From: Vreelandella titanicae BH1 | GTDB taxonomy: Bacteria; Pseudomonadota; Gammaproteobacteria; Pseudomonadales; Halomonadaceae | Direction of reading: 5' to 3' | DNA: 64,000 bases | Assembly: GCF_000336575.1 (NCBI RefSeq) | Contig: NZ_AOPO01000010.1 | Coordinates: 108,236 to 172,235, forward strand | In this document: in pieces, positions 35,706 through 44,898 of the stretch | How the letters are laid out: the number at the start of each line of letters is the position of its first letter | How positions within the stretch are numbered: position 1 is the stretch's first letter | Position numbers and translations under genes: made by a program | The notes under the pieces: generated by a model | What the model was told of the DNA's origin: nothing | The model's input: the letters and a program-made list of their open reading frames with translations, nothing else | Database searches by the model: none

Positions 35706-37172
35706 TATTTTCCAGGCCTGGGTGAATAACACCATCAACAGTAGTGCGATGATTCCCTGCGAAATAGGGCGAGTAAATAGAGATCCCCAGTTATCCTGAG
35801 AAATCAGCATAGCCAAACGTAAGTTTTGTTCCGCCATTGGCCCTAGCAGTACTCCCAGCACTACTGGTGCAAGCGGGAAGGCTAGTCGATGGAGTAAATA
35901 ACCGAGCAACCCAAAGGCTAGCATTACATAGAGGTCTGTCATGTTCCCTTTGACGGTGTAAACACCCACGGCCATGAGTACCAACGTCGTTGGTACCAAG
36001 AGTGCGGTGGGCATGCGCAAGACCTGTGCGAATAGGCGGGTGGCCACCATGCCGCCTAGTAACAGCAGTAGCATCGCAGTAAACAGCATTTGCCACATGA
36101 AACCGAAGACCACATCAGGCGACTTCGTAAACAGTTGTGGGCCGGGCTGAAGTCCATGAATCATCAGGGCGCCGAGCACTAAGGCAGCAACCAAATTGCC
36201 AGGAATCCCTAATGTTAGGGATGGAATCATTGCAGAAGCATTGTCTGCACTGTTACCTGATTCAGCTGCTGCAACTCCCACAGGATTGCCCGTGCCGAAA
36301 GATTCGGGGTTCGTGGACTTGCGCTTTGCTTCGTTATAACTCAGCAATGCTGCCAAATTGCCACCGGCACCTGGCAAGATACCTACACTAACGCCTATCA
36401 GCGACGAGCGAGTCCAAGTGCGCCAGTGCTGACGTATCAGTCCGAGTGCGTTGCCGCTAGCATCAACCTTGAAGCTTCCTGCATCATAGTAAGTCGCGTT
36501 GCTTTTCTCCGCCATCTCCAGTACTGGCGGTATCGCGTAGAGGCCGATGAGTACAATGATCAGGTCGAACCCCCCGCTTAAATAAAGCGAATCGAACGTA
36601 TAGCGTTCCGCTCCACTGATTGTGTCAACGCCTACAAGGCCGATGATAACGCCCAACAGGGCGCTGAGCATGCCTTTGCTGATATCACTGCCCACCAATA
36701 CGGCGATGCTTACAAGTCCGAAAACGGCTACCCAGAAATACTCAGTCGGCCCAAAGGCAAGCGTGACCTGTGCCAAAAGGGGGGCTAGCGTCATCAACGC
36801 TATGGCGCTAATAATTCCACCGATGGCGGACGACCAGCACGCAGTCTTGAGAGCCAGCCCGCCCTGGCCGTTACGTGTCATAGGGTAACCGTCGAATGTT
36901 GTCGCGATTGCAGCTGGTGTTCCTGGGATTTTTAGCAAGATGGCGGGAATGGCTCCACCGTACATTGAGCCGTTGTAGATACCTGCTACCAACCCTAGAG
37001 CAATTACAGGATCGAACCCATACGTCAGTGGGAGCATGAGAGCGATTGCCATGACCGGGTTGAGCCCAGGTAGGGCTCCGATCAAGATACCCACCAAGGT
37101 GCCGACGAAGAGGCTGACTACGGAGCCAAATTGCAAGGCCACAGGTAGTGCGTTGAACAGGGAATCAAACAT
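35682..37172 (-). CDS. tctA: Tripartite tricarboxylate transporter, large membrane subunit TctA
   Basis: A 496-aa membrane protein with about twelve hydrophobic segments. The motifs GALPGLNPVMAIALMLPLTY and YGGAIPAILLKIPGTPA near the N-terminus and GILPGAGGNLA in the middle are signatures of TctA. It forms the transport channel with TctB and receives substrate from TctC. It is the last gene of tctC-tctB-tctA and its 3' end overlaps the terminase fragment on the other strand. The substrate is a carboxylate not identifiable from sequence. Confidence 0.94.
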   Translation of the reverse strand: MFDSLFNALPVALQFGSVVSLFVGTLVGILIGALPGLNPVMAIALMLPLTYGFDPVIALGLVAGIYNGSMYGGAIPAILLKIPGTPAAIATTFDGYPMTRNGQGGLALKTACWSSAIGGIISAIALMTLAPLLAQVTLAFGPTEYFWVAVFGLVSIAVLVGSDISKGMLSALLGVIIGLVGVDTISGAERYTFDSLYLSGGFDLIIVLIGLYAIPPVLEMAEKSNATYYDAGSFKVDASGNALGLIRQHWRTWTRSSLIGVSVGILPGAGGNLAALLSYNEAKRKSTNPESFGTGNPVGVAAAESGNSADNASAMIPSLTLGIPGNLVAALVLGALMIHGLQPGPQLFTKSPDVVFGFMWQMLFTAMLLLLLGGMVATRLFAQVLRMPTALLVPTTLVLMAVGVYTVKGNMTDLYVMLAFGLLGYLLHRLAFPLAPVVLGVLLGPMAEQNLRLAMLISQDNWGSLFTRPISQGIIALLLMVLFTQAWKILRKGRQN

Positions 37173-37187
37173 ATCGTGTAACCCTAT

Positions 37188-37652
37188 TTAGGAAACCAGG
37201 AAAAATTCGACGGGCAAGGGTCGTTTTAGCACCATCGCAAAAAGCCCGTATAAGAGGATGATGAAGCCCACCGTAATACCTAAAACCACGATGGGGCGCC
37301 TTTCACCCAGTACCAGAGCCAGCAGGATGATGAAAAGGGTGCTAGTGGAGTAGAAACCCACGGTTGGCATGGCTAAGTAGTAGATCAGGCAACAGGCGAC
37401 TGTCGCCATAAACCTTCCCGGATGATCGATTAAGGCGGCGGCGCTGCTCAAACCGCCATTTTGCTGCGTTTGCACCACGCCCTTAACGATCAGAGAAAGT
37501 GAGAAAAGGCACATCAGAATGCCAACTCCCATGGGCACGTAAGCGGCGCCGGCATCAAAGCCACTCCCCACCCAGACCACCGTGCAGCCAAAGATGAGGA
37601 AGGCGATGCCAGAGATAATATCTCTGAAGTTCATGAGCAAGTTACCGTCCAT
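37188..37652 (-). CDS. tctB: Tripartite tricarboxylate transporter, small membrane subunit TctB
   Basis: A 154-aa (or 148-aa, from ATG 37634) protein with four hydrophobic segments, the length and layout of TctB. Neither start has a clear ribosome site; the first ATG is kept. It sits 15 bp upstream of tctA and 11 bp downstream of tctC. Sequence conservation in this family is low, so the identity rests mostly on position. Confidence 0.88.
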   Translation of the reverse strand: MDGNLLMNFRDIISGIAFLIFGCTVVWVGSGFDAGAAYVPMGVGILMCLFSLSLIVKGVVQTQQNGGLSSAAALIDHPGRFMATVACCLIYYLAMPTVGFYSTSTLFIILLALVLGERRPIVVLGITVGFIILLYGLFAMVLKRPLPVEFFLVS

Positions 37653-37663
37653 TCAGTCATGAA

Positions 37664-38626
37664 TTAGTTTTTCTTAAGCCCAAGCTTTTCGAGTGTCTCT
37701 CCAATCGCTACGGTTTCCTGATGCAGACGCTCACGGAGCTCTTCACCACGTACGAGATTCAGCGTCTCGCCTTGAGATGTCAGGAACGCTTGGAACTCAG
37801 GATGCTCTACGGCGCTAGCTACGGCATCGGCGATGACGTTAACGCGCTGCTCATCCATACCCTCTGGTGCCAGCATCATGCGCCATAGCACTGTTTCCAG
37901 TTCGGGATGACCGAGTGCTGCTAGGCCTGATGCCTGGGGTAGTGCTTCGTTATCATCGGCTGAGGTCACGAGTAGGCACTTCGCCTTGCCATCCTCTACA
38001 TAGGGAAGTGCGGGTGTGATGGAGCCACCGTAGATATCCACGTGTCCACCCAGGAAGTTTTGGAGGGTCTCACCAGCGCCGCCAAAAGGAATAGGGCGGG
38101 CCTCAATGTCATAGGCTTCAAAGATACGCTCTGCTGCCAAGCGCATGGTTCCACCGACCCCGTCATTGCCATAGGTATATTGACCGGGGTTATTCTGCAA
38201 CTCGGCAAGGAATTCCTCACCTGTTTCAGCTGGAAAGTCGGGGGCTACACACATGGTGTAGGCACTCTGCGAAGTGCTGGTGATCGGGGTCAATGTCTCG
38301 TAAGAGTACTGAACACGCTGCATGTGCGGTACGGTAGTGATAGGACTATTCCAGGTAGAAAGCAGCGTGTAGCCATCGGGCTTGGCACGGGCAATCTGGT
38401 TGACCCCAATAGCACCACCTCCACCAGCGACATTAAGCACAGCAAGTGACTCTCCTAGTTCTTCCTGCAGGTACTGATTGAGCATGCGCGCAACGTTGTC
38501 AGTGCCGCCGCCGGCTGGTGCCGGTACGATTATTTCGATGGGACGATTCGGATAGTCGTCAGCCATGACAGGCATAGCGGTAAACGCTGATAGCGCAACT
38601 AAAGACGTAAGCTGTAATGTTTTCAT
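37664..38626 (-). CDS. tctC: Tripartite tricarboxylate transporter binding protein TctC
   Basis: A 320-aa exported protein: signal peptide (residues 1-22, ending VMADD) followed by the Bug/TctC fold. YPNRPIEIIVPAPAGGGTDN and the FLGGHVDIYGGS loop are family hallmarks. It binds a carboxylate in the periplasm and hands it to TctAB. It follows the GntR gene by 55 bp. Confidence 0.94.
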   Translation of the reverse strand: MKTLQLTSLVALSAFTAMPVMADDYPNRPIEIIVPAPAGGGTDNVARMLNQYLQEELGESLAVLNVAGGGGAIGVNQIARAKPDGYTLLSTWNSPITTVPHMQRVQYSYETLTPITSTSQSAYTMCVAPDFPAETGEEFLAELQNNPGQYTYGNDGVGGTMRLAAERIFEAYDIEARPIPFGGAGETLQNFLGGHVDIYGGSITPALPYVEDGKAKCLLVTSADDNEALPQASGLAALGHPELETVLWRMMLAPEGMDEQRVNVIADAVASAVEHPEFQAFLTSQGETLNLVRGEELRERLHQETVAIGETLEKLGLKKN

Positions 38627-38681
38627 TGTTAGTTACCTTTCTTTGAAATGCAGGGTGATGAGGTGTGCATTTAATGCGATC

Positions 38682-39440
38682 TCAAGCAGGTTGATCACCG
38701 AGCGTGACACGGTAGCGGAACCGCTCAGGCCTTCCGTGTACTCGTCGAAACTCGATGACTCTGCCTGCGGGATTGCGGGCAATGCGCTGGATGGCGGCGA
38801 CCGGTGCCCCAGTGGCTAGTTCTAGATGCTTTGCACTGGCCTTGGTGGCGGTGCCGAACGACAGCTCGTCGGTTGCCGACGAGATCAAAATCCCGAATTC
38901 CTCCAGAAATACGGGATACAACAAAGGGCCCATCGCTTTTGGATTCAGCGACATGAGCCCGTTGAAATCGGGAAGACGTAGATAAATTTCTTCAAACAGC
39001 AGTGGGTCGCCTGACCAAAGGCGTACACGTTCCAGCTTTATACAGTGGCTGACTGATTCTTCGCCGAAGGCCTGCTTTACGTCGGCGGGAAGGGCGACTT
39101 CCTGATGACTGAGAATTCGACTTTCCGGAATAACGGGTACATCGGGATCTTCCACATCATGTACATGGAAAAAACGAAACAGATCGGCTCGGAAGGCGGG
39201 TTGCTTAACGAAAGTGCCGGTACCTCGCCGCCGATCCAGCAGCCCCTCATCGACCAGCTGCTTCAGGGCCATCCGCATAGTTGCTAAAGCAACGCCATAC
39301 TCTTCGGCTAAACGGTTCTCCGAGGGAATCATGTCGCCTGGTTTCCACTCACCATTGGCGATCCTTGACCCTAATTGATCACGGAGTTTGGCGTACAGGG
39401 GTAATCTTCCGTCCGTATTAGCAGAGAATTTGGCTTGCAT
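38682..39440 (-). CDS. GntR family (HutC/UTRA) regulator
   Basis: A 252-aa regulator with an N-terminal GntR winged helix (LPLYAKLRDQL..., SENRLAEEYGVALATMRMAL, RRRGTGTFV) and a C-terminal UTRA effector domain. It is upstream of tctCBA on the same strand and faces the amidohydrolase gene. A perfect 16-bp palindrome lies in the divergent region and is the probable operator. The inducer is probably the carboxylate or its product. Confidence 0.9.
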   Translation of the reverse strand: MQAKFSANTDGRLPLYAKLRDQLGSRIANGEWKPGDMIPSENRLAEEYGVALATMRMALKQLVDEGLLDRRRGTGTFVKQPAFRADLFRFFHVHDVEDPDVPVIPESRILSHQEVALPADVKQAFGEESVSHCIKLERVRLWSGDPLLFEEIYLRLPDFNGLMSLNPKAMGPLLYPVFLEEFGILISSATDELSFGTATKASAKHLELATGAPVAAIQRIARNPAGRVIEFRRVHGRPERFRYRVTLGDQPA

Positions 39441-39507
39441 AGGGTCACCCAGTGGTTATCTTGATTTCTTGAGGTCATTGAAGACCCGTGTATACTTCCA
39501 GTCAACC

Positions 39508-39523
39508 AGTTCTCTAGAGAACT
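39508..39523. promoter_or_regulatory. Palindromic operator for the GntR regulator
   Basis: AGTTCTCTAGAGAACT is a perfect 16-bp palindrome between the divergent GntR and amidohydrolase genes. Its size fits a GntR dimer. It would let one protein control both directions. Confidence 0.68.
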
Positions 39524-39586
39524 AGACTTATGTATAACAACTTAGGGATACGAAATCCCCAGTCAGAACGTAATGAGGTGTCAAAA

Positions 39587-40390
39587 GTGAAATTAGGTTT
39601 TGATTGTCATGCTCATGTCTACGGGGCTGTTAAGGAAGCCAACGGGTCTAACTACAGTCCATCCCGTCCTGCACCACTTTTGAATTGGCAAGAAAACTTA
39701 GAAAGCTGCAAATTAAGAGGCGGGGTACTGGTGCAACCGAGCTTTCTGGGAAACGACAACCGGCAACTGCTCGAAATTCTCTCTAGGCTTAATCATGCGT
39801 ATCGAGGGGTCGTGCAGCTAGCCAAGGAGACGACGCTAGAAGAGATAGCCGCCCTTGATGCTGCAGGTGTTGTAGGGGTGCGATGGAATCTCATTGAGGG
39901 GCGCAGCGCATTGCCAAACCTCAAGGATCCTCAATGGATAGACTTTCTAGATAATCTTAAAGCTATGGACTGGCATCTTGAGCTGCATCTGGAAGGGAAC
40001 CGGTTACCTGAAATTTTTCCAGCATTACATGAGCATGGCGTGAAGTTAGTCATTGATCATATTGGGCTGCCAGTCGACGACGTTCCTATGCAAGACCCAG
40101 GCTGTCGTCTTCTGCTTGAGTCAGGACAGGCAGAACGAACCTGGGTGAAGCTCTCAGCCCCTTATCGTTCCCCTGTGTTTGACCTCCGACCGCATGTCCA
40201 GGCATTGTTGCATCATCTTGGACGTGATCGGTTAGTGTGGGGCAGTGACTGGCCATGGACGCGCCATGAGAATAAACACACTTACCGCGATACTTACGGA
40301 TGGCTCAATGACTGGGTTAGAGATGCTGATGATCGCCAGCACATTCTTGATGCGAGTCCTAGAGCCCTGTTTCGCCTGGGTGATTCATAG
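39587..40390 (+). CDS. Amidohydrolase-2 family (PDC hydrolase-like)
   Basis: A 267-aa TIM-barrel metal hydrolase. Signatures are FDCHAHVYG (metal His-x-His), ELHLEG, KLVIDHIGLP and LVWGSDWPWT. The pattern is closest to 2-pyrone-4,6-dicarboxylate lactonases (LigI type) and related lactonases. An ATG at 39530 would give 286 aa, but it lies at the operator without a ribosome site; GTG 39587 has GAGGTG 7 bp upstream and is preferred. Its divergence from TctCBA suggests it acts on the imported carboxylate. Confidence 0.82.
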   Translation: MKLGFDCHAHVYGAVKEANGSNYSPSRPAPLLNWQENLESCKLRGGVLVQPSFLGNDNRQLLEILSRLNHAYRGVVQLAKETTLEEIAALDAAGVVGVRWNLIEGRSALPNLKDPQWIDFLDNLKAMDWHLELHLEGNRLPEIFPALHEHGVKLVIDHIGLPVDDVPMQDPGCRLLLESGQAERTWVKLSAPYRSPVFDLRPHVQALLHHLGRDRLVWGSDWPWTRHENKHTYRDTYGWLNDWVRDADDRQHILDASPRALFRLGDS

Positions 40391-40493
40391 CGAGGGTATA
40401 CCAACTGCTAAGAGGGCTGACATATGACTCGGATTGGAAGCAGGGGGATATCCACTTCGAACTGGAGCCCGTTACTGAAGGGGAGATATCACA

Positions 40494-40781
40494 ATGAGAC
40501 AACGTGACGAATTCGTTGAAGAAATGAAAGCCAGGCTCGACGAGTGGAATGCTGATATCGATAAGCTCACCGCCAAGGCTCGTCAGGCGAGCGACGAAGC
40601 GAGGGTCAAGTACCAAGAGGACATCGAGCGACTCAAGAAGCGCCAGGCGGAGACTCAGCAAAGGCTCGATGAGCTTCAGCATGCCAGCGAAGCGGCCTGG
40701 GAGACTGTCCGCCAAGGTATGGAAGACTCGTGGGAGTTGATGCGTAAAGCCTTCCGGGATGCCTCTTCTCGTTTCAAGTAG
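40494..40781 (+). CDS. Small coiled-coil protein
   Basis: A 95-aa highly charged, almost wholly helical protein (residues 1-75 coiled coil, rich in Glu, Lys, Arg, Ala). It resembles the sll1863-type stress-response family by shape. AAGGGGAG precedes the ATG. It is convergent with the TelA gene, 45 bp apart. Function unknown. Confidence 0.75.
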   Translation: MRQRDEFVEEMKARLDEWNADIDKLTAKARQASDEARVKYQEDIERLKKRQAETQQRLDELQHASEAAWETVRQGMEDSWELMRKAFRDASSRFK

Positions 40782-40825
40782 CTTATTCAACTAACCATGC
40801 GTTTCACTTAAAAAAGCCTGAACAG

Positions 40826-42037
40826 TTAGCTGGGGTCGCGGCCCTCTTGTGGTTGCGACTCGCTGCCTTCTTGGAGACGCTCGATGGACGCATTTCCCTG
40901 CTTTGCCAGGGTTGCCAGGCGGTCGATCTGCTCATCCAGGCGGGGTAGGGCCTCTTGCCGATAGCTTGATAGATCGTCGATGGCGCCCATCACTTCGCTG
41001 AAAGCCTCCTCAAGTACTTGCATATCGAGCATTGCGGAGGAGGCCCGTTTCTGAATGTCTACGCCTTGTTGCCGAAGAGCCTTCGCGGTTCCACCAATCA
41101 TCTGCGAGGTGGTCGTATTGAGGGCTTCGATGCGATCCAGCACCAGGCGCTGATTAGCCATTGCCATGGCCACCGTGACCGCGACGGTGAGCGCCGAGAC
41201 GGTGACGTTAATGGCCCTGTCCACGCCGCGCATTAACTCTCGGTTGTTGCGAATAATCACTTCTAGCGCCAGTACGCCTTGCTGACTCACCGCCAGTTGT
41301 TGCTGGAGGTCGACAATGCGCTGACGCAGTGGAAAGAGCAGTTCTTCCTCAAGAAATTGGCGCCGCGGATCATCGCCATCGCGAGCGGCGATCTCCTCCT
41401 GCAGGCGCCGATCGATCATGCGCCCCAGCGCAATTTGGCGGTTCAGCTCGCCAAGGATTTTAGTTAACGCCTGCTGGTCATCGTTCAGGGTGAGGTTGTC
41501 ACGATGCAGCATGTCCCGTCCGCTTTCCAGATCCTCGATGATCGCATCCAAGGCCTGCTGGGTATTCTCGAACTTGCGAAAGTAGCGCTGCAAGCGGCTA
41601 TCCAGACCCGGAATGACTGCCAGAACGCGATCCAATGTAGTCGGCGCCAAGCGATGGCGAGCGGGGTCGAGCCCTTCCATGCGCCCGCGCAGATCGGTCA
41701 GTGCCTTGGCGACCGGCCCGCCTTCGTCGCCCTGGTGGGCCAACTTACGCAGCGGTGTTTGCAGCATGGCGCTGCGATGGGCAGCCTGCTGCTGCAGTTC
41801 AAGGCCCATCTCATCCACGGCACGGCGCTGGCGAACTACTGACTCCTCATCACCTTCGGCGAGGATATCCTCGACAAAACGGTCGGCCATCGCCTCAAGC
41901 TCAGGGTCGATATCACGCTCATCGGGGGTTACCGATTCAGCCTGACTTGCACCCAATCGACTAGCTCCCAACTGGTCAGCGATCTCGTCCACCGGTGGCA
42001 GGGAGAGGCGTCGTTTGTCATCGGATTGCTGAGCCAT
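40826..42037 (-). CDS. telA: TelA-type toxic anion resistance protein
   Basis: A 403-aa cytosolic, mostly helical protein of the TelA family, first linked to tellurite resistance. Conserved segments include LDSRLQRYFRKFENTQQALD, QEEIAARDGDDP and ALTVAVTVAMAMANQRLVLD. It follows a membrane protein gene on the same strand (98 bp gap), a pair often seen. The real function of the family is poorly understood; membrane stress or anion resistance is inferred. Confidence 0.88.
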   Translation of the reverse strand: MAQQSDDKRRLSLPPVDEIADQLGASRLGASQAESVTPDERDIDPELEAMADRFVEDILAEGDEESVVRQRRAVDEMGLELQQQAAHRSAMLQTPLRKLAHQGDEGGPVAKALTDLRGRMEGLDPARHRLAPTTLDRVLAVIPGLDSRLQRYFRKFENTQQALDAIIEDLESGRDMLHRDNLTLNDDQQALTKILGELNRQIALGRMIDRRLQEEIAARDGDDPRRQFLEEELLFPLRQRIVDLQQQLAVSQQGVLALEVIIRNNRELMRGVDRAINVTVSALTVAVTVAMAMANQRLVLDRIEALNTTTSQMIGGTAKALRQQGVDIQKRASSAMLDMQVLEEAFSEVMGAIDDLSSYRQEALPRLDEQIDRLATLAKQGNASIERLQEGSESQPQEGRDPS

Positions 42038-42134
42038 AGAGATCTCCTGGGCTATAAAGCTATTAAAAATGCAATGAAATAAAACGGTTTAAATACAACA
42101 GAGTGAAAATTGCACATTAGCATTGCCTGTCAGC

Positions 42135-43076
42135 TTAATCCTTGCGGCCATAACGATCGGCTCCTTCGACGAAGCGGCGCAGATCTCCCAGCGCTTTTTC
42201 GGTGGTGACCGACGCCTGGGGGCGAGCCGTCTCGATGCGCGCCATGGAAACAGCGGTATCGTCGAGCACGGTCAAGGCGGATTCGATGCGGGCAGAGAGC
42301 TTGTTCAGCCGGTGCTCGGTCTCCACTAGCAAATCGAGGCGGCGCACCAGGGCAGCACGCTCTTCATCGCTTAATCGTTTGCCCTCCCGCTCCAGTCGGC
42401 CTCGTACGTAATTACCGTCCACGCTAACCACACCACGTGCCTGGGAAGCCATGGTCGTCAACGTATCCACCGCGCCGAAACAGACTTGAGTGACCAAGCC
42501 TTGCGAGCGCTCGAAAGCCAGCTCGCCAGTATGGAATCGGTCGCCTAGTACGTCCATCACATGGCGGTAGCGGCTGTATAGGCGGTCTGTCAGGATTGCC
42601 AAGTCGGGACGGTGCACATCGAGCAAGTTCTGCTTGGCCCGGCACATGGCCAAGACTAGATCGTCGGCCCCCACGGGTGGCCTTGCGGGGTCGAGCACCG
42701 ACACACCCGTTTCATAGGCGTTGCGCTCCTCTTGAGCACGGCGCTGCTGTGCTGCGGCCTCTCGTTGAGCCTCATGGCGACGCACGCGGCGGCGGGCCAG
42801 CCAGCCGCGTAGCGTTCGCTCGATAGGAAGTGCTACAGGAATGGCGACGATGCCTGTCAACCAGCCAAACAGGCTGGGGCTGAAACCACCCCACAGGGAG
42901 GTCAGCCATAGCAGCATGCTGATGAAGGGAACCACTAGGCAATAGCGGGCGATTACCTGGAGACGACTGGTAGTCGACACTGGAAGCGCCAGGCCAGGAT
43001 TGAAGAGGCCGACCAGTAGCCAGGGCAGGCAGGTCATAAACAGGCCATAGGAAAATCCCTGCAGGAATCCCAACAT
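42135..43076 (-). CDS. TelA-associated membrane protein with coiled coil
   Basis: A 313-aa protein: four N-terminal hydrophobic segments (about residues 1-85), then a long charged helical region starting RGWLARRRVRRHEAQ and continuing to the end. It precedes telA in the same orientation, as XpaC-like partners do. No catalytic motif is seen. The layout suggests a membrane-anchored coiled-coil partner of TelA. Confidence 0.75.
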   Translation of the reverse strand: MLGFLQGFSYGLFMTCLPWLLVGLFNPGLALPVSTTSRLQVIARYCLVVPFISMLLWLTSLWGGFSPSLFGWLTGIVAIPVALPIERTLRGWLARRRVRRHEAQREAAAQQRRAQEERNAYETGVSVLDPARPPVGADDLVLAMCRAKQNLLDVHRPDLAILTDRLYSRYRHVMDVLGDRFHTGELAFERSQGLVTQVCFGAVDTLTTMASQARGVVSVDGNYVRGRLEREGKRLSDEERAALVRRLDLLVETEHRLNKLSARIESALTVLDDTAVSMARIETARPQASVTTEKALGDLRRFVEGADRYGRKD

Positions 43077-43440
43077 AGATACGGCTATCCTTCAGTCATG
43101 GAACGCAAATATTGTGTTTAGAATAACTGAGATAGGTCGCTAAGCACCAGCTGGGTAACTACAGGCTATTGGCTGGCTGTGAACTGCTATTTAACCTTTC
43201 TCTTAGAAATTATCCCCATCTTTTTAGCAAGATAACTTCTACAGAAATTTAACAGAAGCTTTACAGTTTAATTGCCATTTGTAACCGTATCGACTAGCTT
43301 AGTTACGACGGGTGCGCTAAAAAAACCCTAATGCTGGCTTACTCAATCGTTTCTGAACACCACTGACTGCGGCTTGGCTCACTTGGTGCGCTCCAGTTTC
43401 AGCCCAGTCAATTTGGGTTAACCAGCAAGGAGGACATCAA
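43077..43440. other. Intergenic region without a gene
   Basis: 364 bp between two divergent genes, moderately AT-rich. No RNA gene, riboswitch or clear operator was recognised. The right end has a strong AAGGAGG before the ATP-grasp gene. Confidence 0.6.
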
Positions 43441-44748
43441 ATGTCGATAACATCAGAAAAGCAATTACCCGAAGCAGTAGCGGCCTGGCGTGATCCGGAA
43501 ATGGACTCGGTGAAAGGTACCGAGACACCCAAAGATCCGAACAAAGGTTACATTGCCTTACTTGGATGGAGTATTAACGCGATTAAGGCGGCGCAAAAGT
43601 TTGACCGTCGCTATATCGTCGTTGCTCCCGAATGGGCTGAGGATTTCTGTGCTGCGAACAATATACCGTTCATTTCCTGGGATTTTATTCGCTTGAATGA
43701 TCGTTCCATGGAGATTGCCGAAAAGTTGAAGGCTGAAGGCGTAGACGTCGCCATCCCACTGTTTGAAGAAACCGTTGAGTGGTCAGGTGCCATCAACTCC
43801 GTGCTTCTCGACAGCCCACGCATGTTTGGTCAGTCTATTCTATTCCGTGATAAGGCCTTGATGAAGCGCCGTGCCCAGCTTGGCGGTATCCGCGTTGGGA
43901 TATTTGAAGAGGCGCACGAAAAAGAAGACATCGTCCGCTTTATGAAGCGCGTCAATCAAACGCTGCTCAAGCTTGATGGTGATCCGGATGACCCGATACA
44001 CGTCAAAGCATTCGATAAAGCCGGTTGTCTTGGCCACCGGATGATCCGAACGTTAGAAGAAATTGATAACATTCCGGATGAAGAGTATCCGCTGCTGATG
44101 GAGAGTCACTTGAGCGGCTGGGAGTTTGCCGTTGAAGCCTGGATACACGATGGCAAAATTCAGTTCCTGAATATTTCGGAATACGTGACGTTAGGCTACT
44201 CGGTGTTCGTGCCTGCTACCCAGGAGCTTGAGAGCTGGCGCAATGCGATCACCAAACAGATCGAGCTGTTGATCAAAACCTTCGATATCCAGTTCGGCTT
44301 GATTCACCCCGAGTACTTCGTGACAGCTGACGGTGAGATGTACTTTGGCGAAGTTGCCTACCGCCCACCCGGCTTCAAAGCTTTCGAACTGATCGAAAAA
44401 GCCTACGGTTTCAACGCCTATCAAGCGTCAATGTTGGTGTTCGACCCGAAAAGCACGAAAGAAGAAGTAGCGGCGTTCTTCCCCCGCGAAGTAGTCGATG
44501 CGAAGGGTTACGCAGGTTGTTTCGGTGTCTACCCACGCCGTCGTGTTGTCAGCAAGCTGGAAATGCCCGAAGAGACGATTAATCACCCGTACTTCGAGTC
44601 ACACGAACTGGTCGCACCGGCAGAAGAGACAGTGCCTGACCGGTCTGCTTTCGGGACTCATTGGGGGCTCATCTTCTTCTTTGGCGACGATCCCATCAAG
44701 ATGCGCGATCTGCTAAAAGCCCAAGAGGATCTGGACTTTTACGTCTAA
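43441..44748 (+). CDS. ATP-grasp domain enzyme
   Basis: A 435-aa cytosolic protein with an ATP-grasp-like core. The N-terminal Rossmann-like part (IALLGWSINAIKAAQKFD) precedes the fold; LLMESHLSGWEFAVEAWIHDGKI and GEMYFGEVAYRPPG carry the acidic metal-binding residues. It would join an acid to an amine or thiol using ATP. It stands alone with its own terminator, so substrate and pathway are unknown. Confidence 0.8.
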   Translation: MSITSEKQLPEAVAAWRDPEMDSVKGTETPKDPNKGYIALLGWSINAIKAAQKFDRRYIVVAPEWAEDFCAANNIPFISWDFIRLNDRSMEIAEKLKAEGVDVAIPLFEETVEWSGAINSVLLDSPRMFGQSILFRDKALMKRRAQLGGIRVGIFEEAHEKEDIVRFMKRVNQTLLKLDGDPDDPIHVKAFDKAGCLGHRMIRTLEEIDNIPDEEYPLLMESHLSGWEFAVEAWIHDGKIQFLNISEYVTLGYSVFVPATQELESWRNAITKQIELLIKTFDIQFGLIHPEYFVTADGEMYFGEVAYRPPGFKAFELIEKAYGFNAYQASMLVFDPKSTKEEVAAFFPREVVDAKGYAGCFGVYPRRRVVSKLEMPEETINHPYFESHELVAPAEETVPDRSAFGTHWGLIFFFGDDPIKMRDLLKAQEDLDFYV

Positions 44749-44776
44749 CGTTCGATAGCGCAATACGCTGAGTTAT

Positions 44777-44837
44777 GGGCGCGTATATAAGTGTCAGGGG
44801 TACTCCATAATCCCGATACTGATATACGCGCCCTTTA
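44777..44837 (+). terminator. Long-looped terminator after the ATP-grasp gene
   Basis: GGGCGCGTATAT (44777-44788) and ATATACGCGCCC (44822-44833) form a perfect 12-bp stem, followed by TTTATTTT. The loop is 33 nt. Confidence 0.7.
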
Positions 44838-44898
44838 TTTTGCCAACGCTGTGGGAGTGGCCCCACCAAAAGGCCAAGGTAATTATCCCAGGCACGAT

